From DRPG01 sp964655065 (GTDB lineage Bacteria; Myxococcota_A; UBA796; GCA-2862545), in the NCBI GenBank assembly GCA_964655065.1, contig CAZZLC010000002.1, positions 124,001-188,000 of the forward strand: a stretch of DNA of 64,000 bases, written 5' to 3'. Numbering within the stretch: the first letter of the stretch is position 1; each line of letters starts with the position of its first letter. The notes beneath the pieces are model-generated. The model was not told the DNA's origin, made no database searches, and worked only from the letters and a program-made list of their open reading frames with translations. Shown one piece after another: positions 24,042 through 33,457 of the stretch. Position numbers and translations under genes: made by a program.

Positions 24042-26402
24042 CTACCGCCGCGAGGTACGCCTGCGGCGGAGCACCACTGCGATCCCCGCGAGGGCCAGCC
24101 AGGAGGTTCCGACCCCGTCGAGCGTTCCGCAGCCGCCGCAGCGCGAAGAGCCGGTCGCCGGAGGCGTCCCCGAGATGACGGGACCGTCGGGCGCCCCGGT
24201 GTCTTCTCCGGGGGGCTCGACCACGACGGGCGGGTCCTCGTCGACGTTGATCTCCAGCATGACCGCCGAGTAGGCCGGAATGGTCACGACTCCCTCGAAG
24301 TCGCCCGCGGGGTGCTCGACCACGCGGGGACCGGTGAGGCTGCCGAAGTGCTCGACCCGGAGCCGGCCGGGCTCGAGCCCATCGACCGTGATCTGCAGAT
24401 CGAAGTCGAGCGACTTGTTCACGAGGACGAGCGCGGTCGTCTCGGCGTCGACGAGGGACGCGTAGGCGCCGAGGTGCGCGAGGTCGCTGACCGTGACCGG
24501 CAGGCTCGAGGCCCCGAACTCGACCCCGCCCCCGCGGTAGAGCTCGAAGGCCGCCGCGCCGTAGCTCCGCGGAGGAGGCCCGGGCCACATGAAGGCGTAG
24601 TCGACCTCGTAGCGACCAAAGATGCCGAGGGCATCCGCCGCCGCGAGGCCACCGCTGATCCCTCCGAGGTCACCGAAGCCCCACTCGGACAGCGAGAGCT
24701 TGGTGCCTGGGTAGTGCTCGTCGATGAGCCCGCGCAGCCGCGGGATGAGGTGAACCCGGTCGGGAAGCGGCTGGTCGGTGACGGGCGGGCTGTCGCCGAC
24801 GTAGCTCTCGTCGATGTGGTCGGGGTCCCACAGCGAGCGCGTGGACCGCAGCCGCCACGCGTCGATGGCCGGGCTGGACTGGTTCTTCCAGTCCTTCGCG
24901 ATGAGGTTCTCGGGGTAGTAGTGCATGTCGAGCACGTCGAGGGTGCGTCGACCGGAGGCGGCGTCGGCCTTCGCGACCTCGGAGAGGAACCAAGGCAAGA
25001 AGTCGCCCTTGGTGGCGAAGTCGTCGGGGTCGCCGCTGTTCCAGTAGAAGAACCAGCAGCAGCCCACCGGACCCGACACGGGCACGTTCGGAAACTCGTC
25101 CTTCACGACGTTGGCGTAGTCGAGGAAGCGCTGCAGCTGCTCGTCGTAGGTGGCCGGGTCCGGGTGCACCGCCCGGTGCGTGATGTGGGCGATGTCGGTC
25201 TCGTTGCCGATGGCGAACATGGAGGGTGTGAAGAGCATCCCATCCAGCCACTCGCGGGCGTCTTCGGGGGTCCACGGGATGCACGAGTCGGTCGGGTCGG
25301 CGGTGATCGGGTTTCCGTCCAGGTCGTAGCCGTTACCCGCGTCCTCGTTGATCGGGGCGACCTCCTCCTGCGGTCCGTACTTGTCGACACTGTAGAGCCA
25401 GCGCTGCGTGCCGTCGGCGACCCAGTCGAGGTTCGGAACCGTGACCACGGTGGGCACCGGCTCGACGCGGCGGTGCCACACGAGCAGATCGGGGAACACC
25501 GAGACGTTCAGGTAGAAGTAGTCCTCTCCCACGTTGGTCGTGAAGAGGAACGGGTTGTAGAGCGCCCGAGCGTTCCCGCCCCAGCGAATCGCGCCGTAGC
25601 CGTACCGAGCGAGCTCTTCGGGCGAGGGCGGCTGGTTGGGGAAGTTGGCCCCGTAGACCTCGTCGGGGATGACGTGCGAGACCACGTCCTCGACGGAGAT
25701 GGACGTGGCGATCACCGTGCGCTCGAACGTGCCGGTGGCGGTCTCGACCTCGAGGACGCCCTCCTCGAGCGGGGCCTCCAGGGTGAGATAGGTCCGGTTG
25801 GGGCCGGTCGCGATGTCGACCGACGCGATGGCGAGCTCGTTGCCATCGAGCCTGACCGTGACGGCGTCGGGATCGCCGGGTCCATAGAGCACGATGCGGT
25901 TGGGGGGAAGCGGCTCTGCGCCCCGGTACTCGATGACGTTCGGGTCGTCTTCGAGCAGCTGAACGTCGTCGATGAACAGGGTGGCGCCGGACTCGCTCGA
26001 GTCGTACCAGGCCATCCGGTACCAGTTGACGGCCTCGAGCTCGTCGAGCGGGATCACGTACTCCTGCCACTCGTTGGTGACGGGGATCGGCTGCTCGTAC
26101 TGGTCGTCGGTGGTGCTGTAGAGGCGAAGCCCGATGCCCGGGGCCTGGCCCTTGATGAAGAACCGCAGTGCGCTCGCGTTGCCGAATCCGGCTCCCCGCT
26201 CGAAGGAGACGCCGCCATCGCGCTGCAGGCTGGCCCGGATGGACTTCGTCCCGGTGTGGGCGTCTCCCTCGGCCGCGTAGTCCACCACACCGCCGGCGAC
26301 GGACCAGGAGGCGTCGACCCAGCCCTGCGCGAGCTCCTCGCCATAGACGAGCTCGTCCTGACCGAAAGCCAAACTCATCGCAGCAAGGAGCGCTGTCGTC
26401 AT
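24042..26402 (-). CDS. GH44-family endo-beta-1,4-glucanase/xyloglucanase with MYXO-CTERM-like anchor
   Basis: 786 aa secreted enzyme. A signal peptide (1-14) is followed by a jelly-roll, carbohydrate-binding-like N-terminal module (about 18-150, with FFIKGQAPGIGLRLYS and TLFIDDVQLL). The catalytic domain (about 235-700) carries GH44 landmarks: GNETDIAHITHRAVHP with predicted acid/base E401, and LSLSEWGFG with predicted nucleophile E573, followed by ISGGLAAADALGIFGRY. A Pro/acid linker leads to a tail with CGGC (about 755-758), a hydrophobic helix and RRRR, matching the MYXO-CTERM sorting pattern, so surface anchoring is likely. The ATG overlaps the preceding stop (ATGA). It is the last gene of the coupled cellulose operon. 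GH44 enzymes cut beta-1,4-glucans and xyloglucan; the specificity here is unknown. Confidence 0.85.
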   Translation of the reverse strand: MTTALLAAMSLAFGQDELVYGEELAQGWVDASWSVAGGVVDYAAEGDAHTGTKSIRASLQRDGGVSFERGAGFGNASALRFFIKGQAPGIGLRLYSTTDDQYEQPIPVTNEWQEYVIPLDELEAVNWYRMAWYDSSESGATLFIDDVQLLEDDPNVIEYRGAEPLPPNRIVLYGPGDPDAVTVRLDGNELAIASVDIATGPNRTYLTLEAPLEEGVLEVETATGTFERTVIATSISVEDVVSHVIPDEVYGANFPNQPPSPEELARYGYGAIRWGGNARALYNPFLFTTNVGEDYFYLNVSVFPDLLVWHRRVEPVPTVVTVPNLDWVADGTQRWLYSVDKYGPQEEVAPINEDAGNGYDLDGNPITADPTDSCIPWTPEDAREWLDGMLFTPSMFAIGNETDIAHITHRAVHPDPATYDEQLQRFLDYANVVKDEFPNVPVSGPVGCCWFFYWNSGDPDDFATKGDFLPWFLSEVAKADAASGRRTLDVLDMHYYPENLIAKDWKNQSSPAIDAWRLRSTRSLWDPDHIDESYVGDSPPVTDQPLPDRVHLIPRLRGLIDEHYPGTKLSLSEWGFGDLGGISGGLAAADALGIFGRYEVDYAFMWPGPPPRSYGAAAFELYRGGGVEFGASSLPVTVSDLAHLGAYASLVDAETTALVLVNKSLDFDLQITVDGLEPGRLRVEHFGSLTGPRVVEHPAGDFEGVVTIPAYSAVMLEINVDEDPPVVVEPPGEDTGAPDGPVISGTPPATGSSRCGGCGTLDGVGTSWLALAGIAVVLRRRRTSRR

Positions 26403-28132
26403 TTACTGCCCTCGGGAAGCACGTTTTCGTGGCCCTCTCGCAATAGCGGGAGGGTGTCGAGCAATCGATACGGCAGGTAACGTTCGGACGAGTAGGCTCG
26501 CGCGAGTCCGAGCGTCTGCATCGCGAGAGTGAAGCCCTTCAGCCGATGGTTGTGCCGGATCGCCCCCTCGGCATCCACCCCCACGCTCTCGACCGCGTTG
26601 AACGGGGTGAGCAGCCCGTTGTCCTTGAGCGTGGTGAACATGGGAATGGCGGTGTCGGGGAACACGACGGAGGTCGTCGCCGGATAGTGGGGGGCGAAGA
26701 ACGGGTAGCCTGCCTCGGTGCTTCCGTCGGCCACGAGCTCGTTGCGGCCCCCGACCCCGAACACCCCCACGGGCTCCTGGAAGTCTTCGAGCCGCCAGGG
26801 CTCGGGCACCTCGACGAGGGAGAACCCGAACAGGCCGAGGTCGCCGGCGGGCGTGTCGCGGCTGTAGGTCTGGTGCTGCCAGTGGGCGCTCGACCGCCAG
26901 GCGAACCAGTCGTTGCCGACCCAGTCGGTGCCTTCCATGGGGAAGAGGAGCGAGGCGAGCTCGTTGTCCCAGCCCGAGCCCTCCCAGGTCGGCTCCTCGC
27001 CGTCGAACTCCATCGCGGCGAACTCGCCGGTGGCGCCGTGGTGCGCGATCTGGACCAGCGCGGACTTGGAGCCGAACACGCCGTACCGGAAGTCGAGCGC
27101 GACCCCGCGGTCGTCGTAGCCGGCGAGGATGGGGCGACTGTCGTTGGGTGCGGTCAGCTCGGCCCAGTCGATGGTCTCGAGCAGCACCTGCAGGTCGGTG
27201 GTTCGCAGCTCGAAGTGCTGCGCAGCCAGGATCGCGGCGTCGAGCGCCACGACCGTGGACAGCGACCCCCAGATGCTCCCTGCGATGAGTCCGGTGCCGT
27301 CGGTCCGCTCGGGCAGGAGACCCGCCGTGGGGTCGCGGGGCAGCGCGAGCAGGGCGTCGCGAGCCGCGGTCACGATCTGCAGCGCCTCGTCCTCGGGGAC
27401 GATGCCGAGATCGGCGCCCACGGCGGACGCGAGCGCGTAGAGGCCGGTGACGTCCGGACCGTAGACGGCATCGGCTTCGTCGGGGGTGCAGCGCACGCGG
27501 GCGAGCCCGACGTCCGCATCCCAGCAGCGCGAGAGCTGGGCGTGCGAGAAGACGTAGGCCTCCTCCAGGACGTCGGCGTACGGGCGGCGCTCCTGGAAGA
27601 GGAGCTTGATCTCGCGGAGCTCCGCGAACCCCGACGCCAGATCGATGCCCAGCACGCTGACCCGGTTCGAAGGCTCGGTATCGACGTTGAACAGCACCTC
27701 GGTCGTCCGGCGCCGTATCGGCTTCGTCTCGGCCCAGACGATCGAGCCGTCCGCGGCGTCGAGGTGCGCGGTGAGGTCGCCCGACCCGGTGAGTCGCACC
27801 GAGATCCCGACGAGATCCGGCTGAATCGCCGACTCGATGGTGGGGCCCAGCAGCTGGTCGAGGGTGATCCCCGTTCCGAGCTGGGCAGGCGAGACGGGCA
27901 GCAAGTACCGGAGCCCACCTGGTTCCGCGCCGTCGTTGAGGATCGGGACGTCACCGTCGAGGTTGACGTCGCCGACGAAGGCCCGAGTCGTGTCCATCCG
28001 CGAGCGGCCGAGGTCCTGGCCCTCGGGACCCTGAACGCGGAAGTCGTCGACGAGCGCGGCGTGCGTGTGCTCGATGACCTCGCGGGTCTCGACGCCGCCG
28101 CGGCAGGAGAGGAGGACGTACAGCGCAATCAT
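26399..28132 (-). CDS. Uncharacterised lipoprotein of the cellulose operon
   Basis: 577 aa. The ATG at 28132 overlaps the bcsC stop (ATGA) and yields a very short lipoprotein signal, MIALYVLLSC, with C10. A beta-rich first part (about 20-190: DGSIVWAETKPIRRRTTEVLFNVDTEP style strands) is followed by a mostly helical part (about 200-560) with many Trp and aromatic residues (SGWDNELASLLFPMEG, GNDWFAWRSSAHWQHQ). That order could be a sugar-binding jelly roll plus an alpha/alpha barrel, as in several polysaccharide-acting enzymes, but no family or catalytic pair could be identified. Its position between bcsC and the GH44 gene suggests a periplasmic or outer-membrane role in cellulose handling. 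Confidence 0.78.
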   Translation of the reverse strand: MIALYVLLSCRGGVETREVIEHTHAALVDDFRVQGPEGQDLGRSRMDTTRAFVGDVNLDGDVPILNDGAEPGGLRYLLPVSPAQLGTGITLDQLLGPTIESAIQPDLVGISVRLTGSGDLTAHLDAADGSIVWAETKPIRRRTTEVLFNVDTEPSNRVSVLGIDLASGFAELREIKLLFQERRPYADVLEEAYVFSHAQLSRCWDADVGLARVRCTPDEADAVYGPDVTGLYALASAVGADLGIVPEDEALQIVTAARDALLALPRDPTAGLLPERTDGTGLIAGSIWGSLSTVVALDAAILAAQHFELRTTDLQVLLETIDWAELTAPNDSRPILAGYDDRGVALDFRYGVFGSKSALVQIAHHGATGEFAAMEFDGEEPTWEGSGWDNELASLLFPMEGTDWVGNDWFAWRSSAHWQHQTYSRDTPAGDLGLFGFSLVEVPEPWRLEDFQEPVGVFGVGGRNELVADGSTEAGYPFFAPHYPATTSVVFPDTAIPMFTTLKDNGLLTPFNAVESVGVDAEGAIRHNHRLKGFTLAMQTLGLARAYSSERYLPYRLLDTLPLLREGHENVLPEGSK

Positions 28133-31100
28133 TGCACCACCGAGAGCGCACCGACGCCGGTGCCGTGGATGGAGGAGATTGGACGGAAGGACCGAATCCC
28201 GGTCCACTCGGGGATGAAGCCCACGCGGAACAGCACCGTGGTCTGGCTCCAGAAGTTGCCCGTGGTCTCGTTCTGGGCGTCCAGACCGATCTTCCAGCCG
28301 TCGTCGGTCAGGGCGAAGCGCATGCCCGCGCCGAGCGAGAAGGCCTGGAAGGTGCCGGGCTGGAAGTACGGGGAGGCCACGCCGGTCATGTTCTGGATGC
28401 CGAGCGCGGCCGTCGCGTGCAGCTGGGTGCCGCTGTAGTTGGGCTCCCACTGCACCGAGCCCCGCACCAGGCCGACGGCGTAGGTCTCCGGGCTGAACAC
28501 CCCCGCGCTCCCGACCACGAAGCGGTCGATCTGCCGCTGGTGGGACAACCAGGTGAAGTTGGCGCCGATCCGCACCTTGATGGCGTCCGAGCCGAAGGCC
28601 TGGCCGGCCCACGCCGAGACCTCCTGTCGCGGCACGGCCTCCATCTCGAGCGCCTCGACCGCGCCGATGGTGAAGCGCGCGCCGGCGTCGGTGAGCTTCG
28701 GATTGGCGAGCGAGACGAAGCCGCCGCCCCAGGTGCTCGACGCCTGCCCGAACGCCTGTCCGTCGGCGGCGTCGAAGCTGCCCGCCCACGACAGGAGGCT
28801 GTCGGTGACGGGCACCCGCCCGGTGTCGAGTCCCAGCGTGATGTACGGGCCGGACTGGATGGTCACTCGACCGAGCCAGGTGAGGTAGTTGCCGACGTCG
28901 AACCCGAGCGGGCTGGTGCCGACCTTGGCCTCGATGCCCACCCGGCTCCGGGCCGGCGTGGCGAGCCCGATCGCGGCCGACACGCCGAGGTTGTTCTCGA
29001 CACCGTTGTCGACGCCGACGGACAGTACGTCGGCCTGGGCGCGGAGCGGTCCGAGGAAGAACTCGCTGACCGCCGCCCCGAAGATGACGCTGTTGAGTTG
29101 GTTCTCGCCCGACTCACCCGTCCGGCCGAAGAACCCGCCTCCGAGGTCACCGTACGGGAAGTGGTTGGCGGAGAGATCCTCCTCGAGCGTCTCCACCTCG
29201 GCGAGCGAGACGCGACCGGAGAGGCCGTCGTCGGCGACGGGCGGGACGTCTTCGGGCACGGTGCCGTCGGGCAGGGGCATCACGGGCAGGGCCTCGAGCT
29301 GCACCTTCCGCCGGGGATTGGCGGGGTCCGCGTTCTCCTGGACCGTTCCGCTTCGCACCGACGCGAGCGTCTTCACGCCCTTGTTCCACCGCCCCAGGCG
29401 GCCCTGGACGCTGGCCAGCGCGATGCCGATGCGCGGGTCGGGGACGCGCTCGTAGCTCTGCTTGAGGAACCGTCCCGCGCCCCGCAGGTTGCCGAGCGTC
29501 TCCATCGCGGTGGCCTTGCCGATGATGGACGGAACGTGGTCGGGATCGATCTCGAGCGAGCGGCCGTAGACCTCGTTCGCGTCGACCGCGAGGTTGAGCT
29601 CGAGGTACCCGCCGCCGAGGAGCGCCCAGTGGTCCGGATAGTCGGACAAGGACTCGCGGAGGTCCTCGAGCTCCTGCTCGCCCTGGCGACGGCGCCCGCG
29701 CTTGGCGAGGTCCGTCGCGTGCTGAACCCGCGAGGCGAACATGGCGTTCTCGAGGGCGGTGCGCGCGGCCTCCCCGCCGCCGGCGTCGAGCGCGGCCTCC
29801 ATGAGGGCCACCACCTCGTCCATGCGGCCGAGCTGAAGCCCCGCGTCCATGGCGACGGCGAGCGCGCGTCCGTGGGTGGGGTCGTTCATGAGCGCGCGCT
29901 CGGCGCGCTTCATCGCGACGCCGGGCTGACCCTGCACGAGCATGAGCGAGCCCATGGCCGCGTCGACGTGCGGGGAATCGGGGTAGCGGCTGGACACCTC
30001 GTCGAGGATCCTGCGCGCTCGCTTGAAATCACCCTCGATGCCGAGCCGATCGACTTCCTCGAGGGCCTGCTGGATCTCCATCGAGTCCTGGATCTCGAAG
30101 ACCTCGGCGCCAACGTCGCGCCGGCCGAGCTCGTCGAGCGAGGTGCGCGCGCTGTCCAGCCGGCCGAGCTGCTGAAGGGCGTTCACCCGCCCGATCGAGG
30201 CTTCCTTCAGCCCCGAGTCGAGGTCGAGGGCGGCCTCGAAGAAGGCGAGCGCGACGCTCGGCTGGCGGTGCTCGAGGTACAGGCCGCCGATCGACACGAG
30301 CGTCCACTTGCCGGGGTGCAGCTGAAGGGCCTTGCGGTAGGCCTCGAAGGCCTCCTCCTCGCGGCCCAGGTCGTGCCACAGCGCGTCGCCCTTGGCTCGC
30401 AGCGCGTCCGCCTTGATGCGGTCGCGCTGGATGATGGCGGCGTCGTCCTCGATGTCGTCGAGCTCGCCCAGGATGACGAGCGCCTCGTCGGCCTTGCCGA
30501 GCTGGATCTGGGCGGTCGCCTCTGCCATGGTCAGCCAGGGGTCCTCGGGCCGGAACCCGCGAGCGCGCTGGTAGACCGCGAGAGCGTCGGCCGGCTTGTC
30601 GAAGCGCAGGAGCATGTCCCCGAGCGCGTGGAGGACCCGGGGGTTGTCCGGATAGCGGACGAGGAGCTCCTGGAACGCGGAGCGAACGTCGGTCGCGAGG
30701 CCGCTGGTCAGCGCCTCCTCGATGTCGGACAGGGCAATGGCCACCGACACGTCCTGCCGGAGCTCCCGAGCGGCCGGGGAGCGCAGGTCGGTCCGGTCGA
30801 GCAGGTCCTGCGCGGCCCTCGTGTCTCCGGCCGCGAGCATGATGCCGACGGCGCTACGCAGGGCGTCGATATCGACCGAATCGAGCTCGAGGGCGTGCAG
30901 GTAGACCGCGCGGCCCACGTCCAAGCGGCCGGCGGCCCACAGGACCCCGCCGAGACCCTTGTAGTAGCTCTGCTGTTCGGGGAGAAGCGCGATGGCAGCA
31001 CGGTAGTGGAAGGTCGCCTGCTCGAAGAGGTCCTTCTCCTTCGCGTTCTCGGCCATGAGCGTGTGCATGCCCGCGACCCCGCCGACCTTGTACCAGAAGT

Positions 31101-32310
31101 CCCAGGGCCCCGCGCGGCGAAGGCCCTCGCGGTGCGAAGCCAGGAGGATCTCCGGCTGGCCGCTCGCGATGGCTGCCCGGTCGAAGACCGCCTGCAGCTG
31201 GTGGGCGCGGGGACGAGCCTCCATGGCCGGCTTCAACACCTGTAGCGCCTCCTTGGACCGCCCTTGCGCGAGCAGCAGCTCGGCGCGCTGCCGCACCACC
31301 TCGGGGTGGTCGGGTGCGAGACGGAAGGCGCGCTCGATCTCTTCGATGCGTTCGTCGACGGGCTCCGTGGCGTCCATCAAGAGCGTGACCGCATAGAAGA
31401 GCTGGGACGAGCCCTCGTCTGTCCCTGCAGCCTGCTTCGCCGCCGGCCGATCGTTGGCCTCGAGTAGCGCCGAGACCCAGGCCCGACGGATGCGAGTCGA
31501 GCTCGGCTGGGCCTTCGAGAGCTTGGCATACAGAGCCCCGGCGGCGCCGGACGCCCCCTGGCGCAGGCGGGCTTCGGCGACGGCCTCCCAGGCGGCGATC
31601 TCGGCTGCATCACTGTCGAAGCGCTCGAGCATCGCCTCGGCGGCGTCGACGTAGCCGCCGTCGACCAACACACGGATCCTCGCCTCGAGCGACCCATCGG
31701 AGATGGCCTTGGCGAGGGGGTCCTGCTTGGGGAGGTCCAGCGCCTTGACGACTTCCTTGGCCTGGTCGAGTCGATTGAGCGCCACGAGGCTCAGCAGCAG
31801 GCCGCGGGTCGCCACCCCACCGTCGATGCTGGCGAAGATGGGCTCCGCCTGGTCTGCGCGGTCGCTCGCGAGGAGGCCCTGCGCCGTCGCCAGGCGGACG
31901 TCGTCGCGATCGGGGTTGCGTGCCATCAGCGCCTGGAGCTTCTTGACGGCGTCGGGGCGCGTGCCGGCATCGGCGAGACGCGCCTGCAGCGAGCGAAGGG
32001 CGAGGAGGAGCTTGCCTTCGTCAGACCGATTTGCTCCCCGGGAGCGCAGGGTGTCGTAGAGGTCGCGCCACCCCGGGCGCACCGTCTCGGTGACCACGAG
32101 GCCGTAGAGCTCGTCGAGAGCCTGTTCGCCGACGACCGGGTCGTCGACGAGGCGATGCAGGGCCACCGCGTACTCGTCGCGCGCCGGCTCGGCCTGCTTG
32201 TCGAGGCTACGGGCGAACGCGAGCTTGGACCAGGGGTCGTCGTAGTCGATGGGAATCTCGGCGCCGATGGCGGTGCCGAAGCAGACGAGGAGCCAGGTGA
32301 ACAGGGTCAT
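28129..32310 (-). CDS. bcsC: Cellulose synthase outer-membrane TPR/channel subunit
   Basis: 1393 aa. The signal peptide (1-16) is followed by about 1000 residues of TPR helix pairs; examples are PSIIGKATAMETLGNLRGAGRFL and ALRSAVGIMLAAGDTRAAQDLL. A C-terminal BCSC-type beta-barrel domain (about 1060-1393) starts near the Gly-rich DLGGGFFGRTGESGENQ block and has alternating strands to the end. BcsC guides the glucan through the periplasm and exports it through the outer membrane. The length is above the usual 1150-1170 because of additional TPRs. The ATG overlaps the bcsZ stop and the stop overlaps the next start, both ATGA. The C-terminal residue is Gln rather than an aromatic, less usual for a barrel. 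Confidence 0.9.
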   Translation of the reverse strand: MTLFTWLLVCFGTAIGAEIPIDYDDPWSKLAFARSLDKQAEPARDEYAVALHRLVDDPVVGEQALDELYGLVVTETVRPGWRDLYDTLRSRGANRSDEGKLLLALRSLQARLADAGTRPDAVKKLQALMARNPDRDDVRLATAQGLLASDRADQAEPIFASIDGGVATRGLLLSLVALNRLDQAKEVVKALDLPKQDPLAKAISDGSLEARIRVLVDGGYVDAAEAMLERFDSDAAEIAAWEAVAEARLRQGASGAAGALYAKLSKAQPSSTRIRRAWVSALLEANDRPAAKQAAGTDEGSSQLFYAVTLLMDATEPVDERIEEIERAFRLAPDHPEVVRQRAELLLAQGRSKEALQVLKPAMEARPRAHQLQAVFDRAAIASGQPEILLASHREGLRRAGPWDFWYKVGGVAGMHTLMAENAKEKDLFEQATFHYRAAIALLPEQQSYYKGLGGVLWAAGRLDVGRAVYLHALELDSVDIDALRSAVGIMLAAGDTRAAQDLLDRTDLRSPAARELRQDVSVAIALSDIEEALTSGLATDVRSAFQELLVRYPDNPRVLHALGDMLLRFDKPADALAVYQRARGFRPEDPWLTMAEATAQIQLGKADEALVILGELDDIEDDAAIIQRDRIKADALRAKGDALWHDLGREEEAFEAYRKALQLHPGKWTLVSIGGLYLEHRQPSVALAFFEAALDLDSGLKEASIGRVNALQQLGRLDSARTSLDELGRRDVGAEVFEIQDSMEIQQALEEVDRLGIEGDFKRARRILDEVSSRYPDSPHVDAAMGSLMLVQGQPGVAMKRAERALMNDPTHGRALAVAMDAGLQLGRMDEVVALMEAALDAGGGEAARTALENAMFASRVQHATDLAKRGRRRQGEQELEDLRESLSDYPDHWALLGGGYLELNLAVDANEVYGRSLEIDPDHVPSIIGKATAMETLGNLRGAGRFLKQSYERVPDPRIGIALASVQGRLGRWNKGVKTLASVRSGTVQENADPANPRRKVQLEALPVMPLPDGTVPEDVPPVADDGLSGRVSLAEVETLEEDLSANHFPYGDLGGGFFGRTGESGENQLNSVIFGAAVSEFFLGPLRAQADVLSVGVDNGVENNLGVSAAIGLATPARSRVGIEAKVGTSPLGFDVGNYLTWLGRVTIQSGPYITLGLDTGRVPVTDSLLSWAGSFDAADGQAFGQASSTWGGGFVSLANPKLTDAGARFTIGAVEALEMEAVPRQEVSAWAGQAFGSDAIKVRIGANFTWLSHQRQIDRFVVGSAGVFSPETYAVGLVRGSVQWEPNYSGTQLHATAALGIQNMTGVASPYFQPGTFQAFSLGAGMRFALTDDGWKIGLDAQNETTGNFWSQTTVLFRVGFIPEWTGIRSFRPISSIHGTGVGALSVVQ

Positions 32311-33455
32311 TGTGTTCCCTCGAAGCGGCCGATCGGCGTGGGGCCGCGGCCGGTCTTGTCACTCCAGAGCGCCAGACCGAACCACACCCAGTTGTGGGCA
32401 TAGTAGTCGTCGGCGCTTCCCCAGCCACTGGCGGTCCTCACGGGGCGAATAACGTCGTTGTAGAGCATCTCGGCGTCGGACGGGAAGGTGACGCCCCACG
32501 CCGGGAGGAGCGCCCCGTAGAGCCCGAGGTAGGTGTGGTCGCGACCGGCCGAGCCGTCGGGCTCGATGACAGCGGGGATTCCGCCCTTGCGGTGGTACCG
32601 CTCCCGCAGCGACTGGTACCCCTGAAGCAGCTTCTTGGCGCGAGGCTCGTCGTACCAGCGCGCTTCGGCGGCGAACGTCCAGGGGATGCGCATGGCCTCG
32701 AAGCCGAAGCCGAGCTGCTCGGGCTCGCCGTCGGGAGCGGGCACGATGGCGCCGGTCTTCGCGTCCATCCACACCCAGTCGGGCTGCAGCCCGAGGTCGT
32801 TGGTGACGGCCTCGAACATCCAGTAGGTGTCGTCGACGAAGCCCGTCCAGTCGTGCTTGGGGTCGACCTTGGCGAAAACCCGGTAAGCGAACGGCAGGCT
32901 GTAGGAGGGGTTCAGCCGGAGAACCGGCTTGCCGGCAGCCCAGGGCCCGGGCAGCAGCACGCGGCGTCCGGCCACCTCGGCGGTCTCCGTCTCCCAGACC
33001 TTCTCCAAGATGGCCAGCGCCTGCGTGCGCATCTCGGGCTCTCTCCACCGCTCCGCCCCGAGGATCAGCGAGTAGGCGACGAAGAGGTCGGCGTCGGTGG
33101 CGGGGTTCGGGTCGAGGATCCCCCAGCTGCCGTCGGGCTTCTTGCCCCACTTCCAGGACGGAAGTGCGTTCGGGTCTCCACCCTGCAGGTTGTTCTTCAT
33201 CCACTCGCGGACCTTGTCGAAGCTCGCGCGGTTGTTGGACCACACCGCGCGCGTCATCGCGTACGACTGACCCTCGCTGGTGGTGATGTTCCCACCCGCC
33301 GGGTCGACGACCCGCCCATCCTCCTGGATGAACCGGTCGATGTAGTCGCTGAATGCTCGACGGAGCTCGGAGCGACCGGGCGGGGAGGTCGCCTTGGCGC
33401 AGAGAGACCCTCCGCAACCCACGAGGATTGCGGTGACGAGGAGGAACCTTTGCAC
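32307..33455 (-). CDS. bcsZ: GH8 endoglucanase of the cellulose synthase cluster, lipoprotein form
   Basis: 382 aa. GH8 motifs: TTSEGQSYAMTRAVW with the general acid E61, SWGILDPNPATDADLFVAY (D121/D123 region), and LNPSYSLPFAYRVF. BcsZ trims or edits nascent cellulose in the periplasm. The GTG at 33455, two bases after the bcsB stop and behind a GAGGTG site, gives QRFLLVTAILVGC, a lipobox with C14. Most BcsZ proteins are soluble periplasmic, so lipidation would tether this enzyme near the export channel. Its stop overlaps bcsC (ATGA). Confidence 0.92.
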   Translation of the reverse strand: MQRFLLVTAILVGCGGSLCAKATSPPGRSELRRAFSDYIDRFIQEDGRVVDPAGGNITTSEGQSYAMTRAVWSNNRASFDKVREWMKNNLQGGDPNALPSWKWGKKPDGSWGILDPNPATDADLFVAYSLILGAERWREPEMRTQALAILEKVWETETAEVAGRRVLLPGPWAAGKPVLRLNPSYSLPFAYRVFAKVDPKHDWTGFVDDTYWMFEAVTNDLGLQPDWVWMDAKTGAIVPAPDGEPEQLGFGFEAMRIPWTFAAEARWYDEPRAKKLLQGYQSLRERYHRKGGIPAVIEPDGSAGRDHTYLGLYGALLPAWGVTFPSDAEMLYNDVIRPVRTASGWGSADDYYAHNWVWFGLALWSDKTGRGPTPIGRFEGTQ

Positions 33456-33457
33456 GA

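Noticed and set aside
28132..31245. 1037-codon plus-strand open frame opposite bcsC
   Set aside because: Composition is Arg/Gly/Val-biased antisense, and bcsC explains the region.
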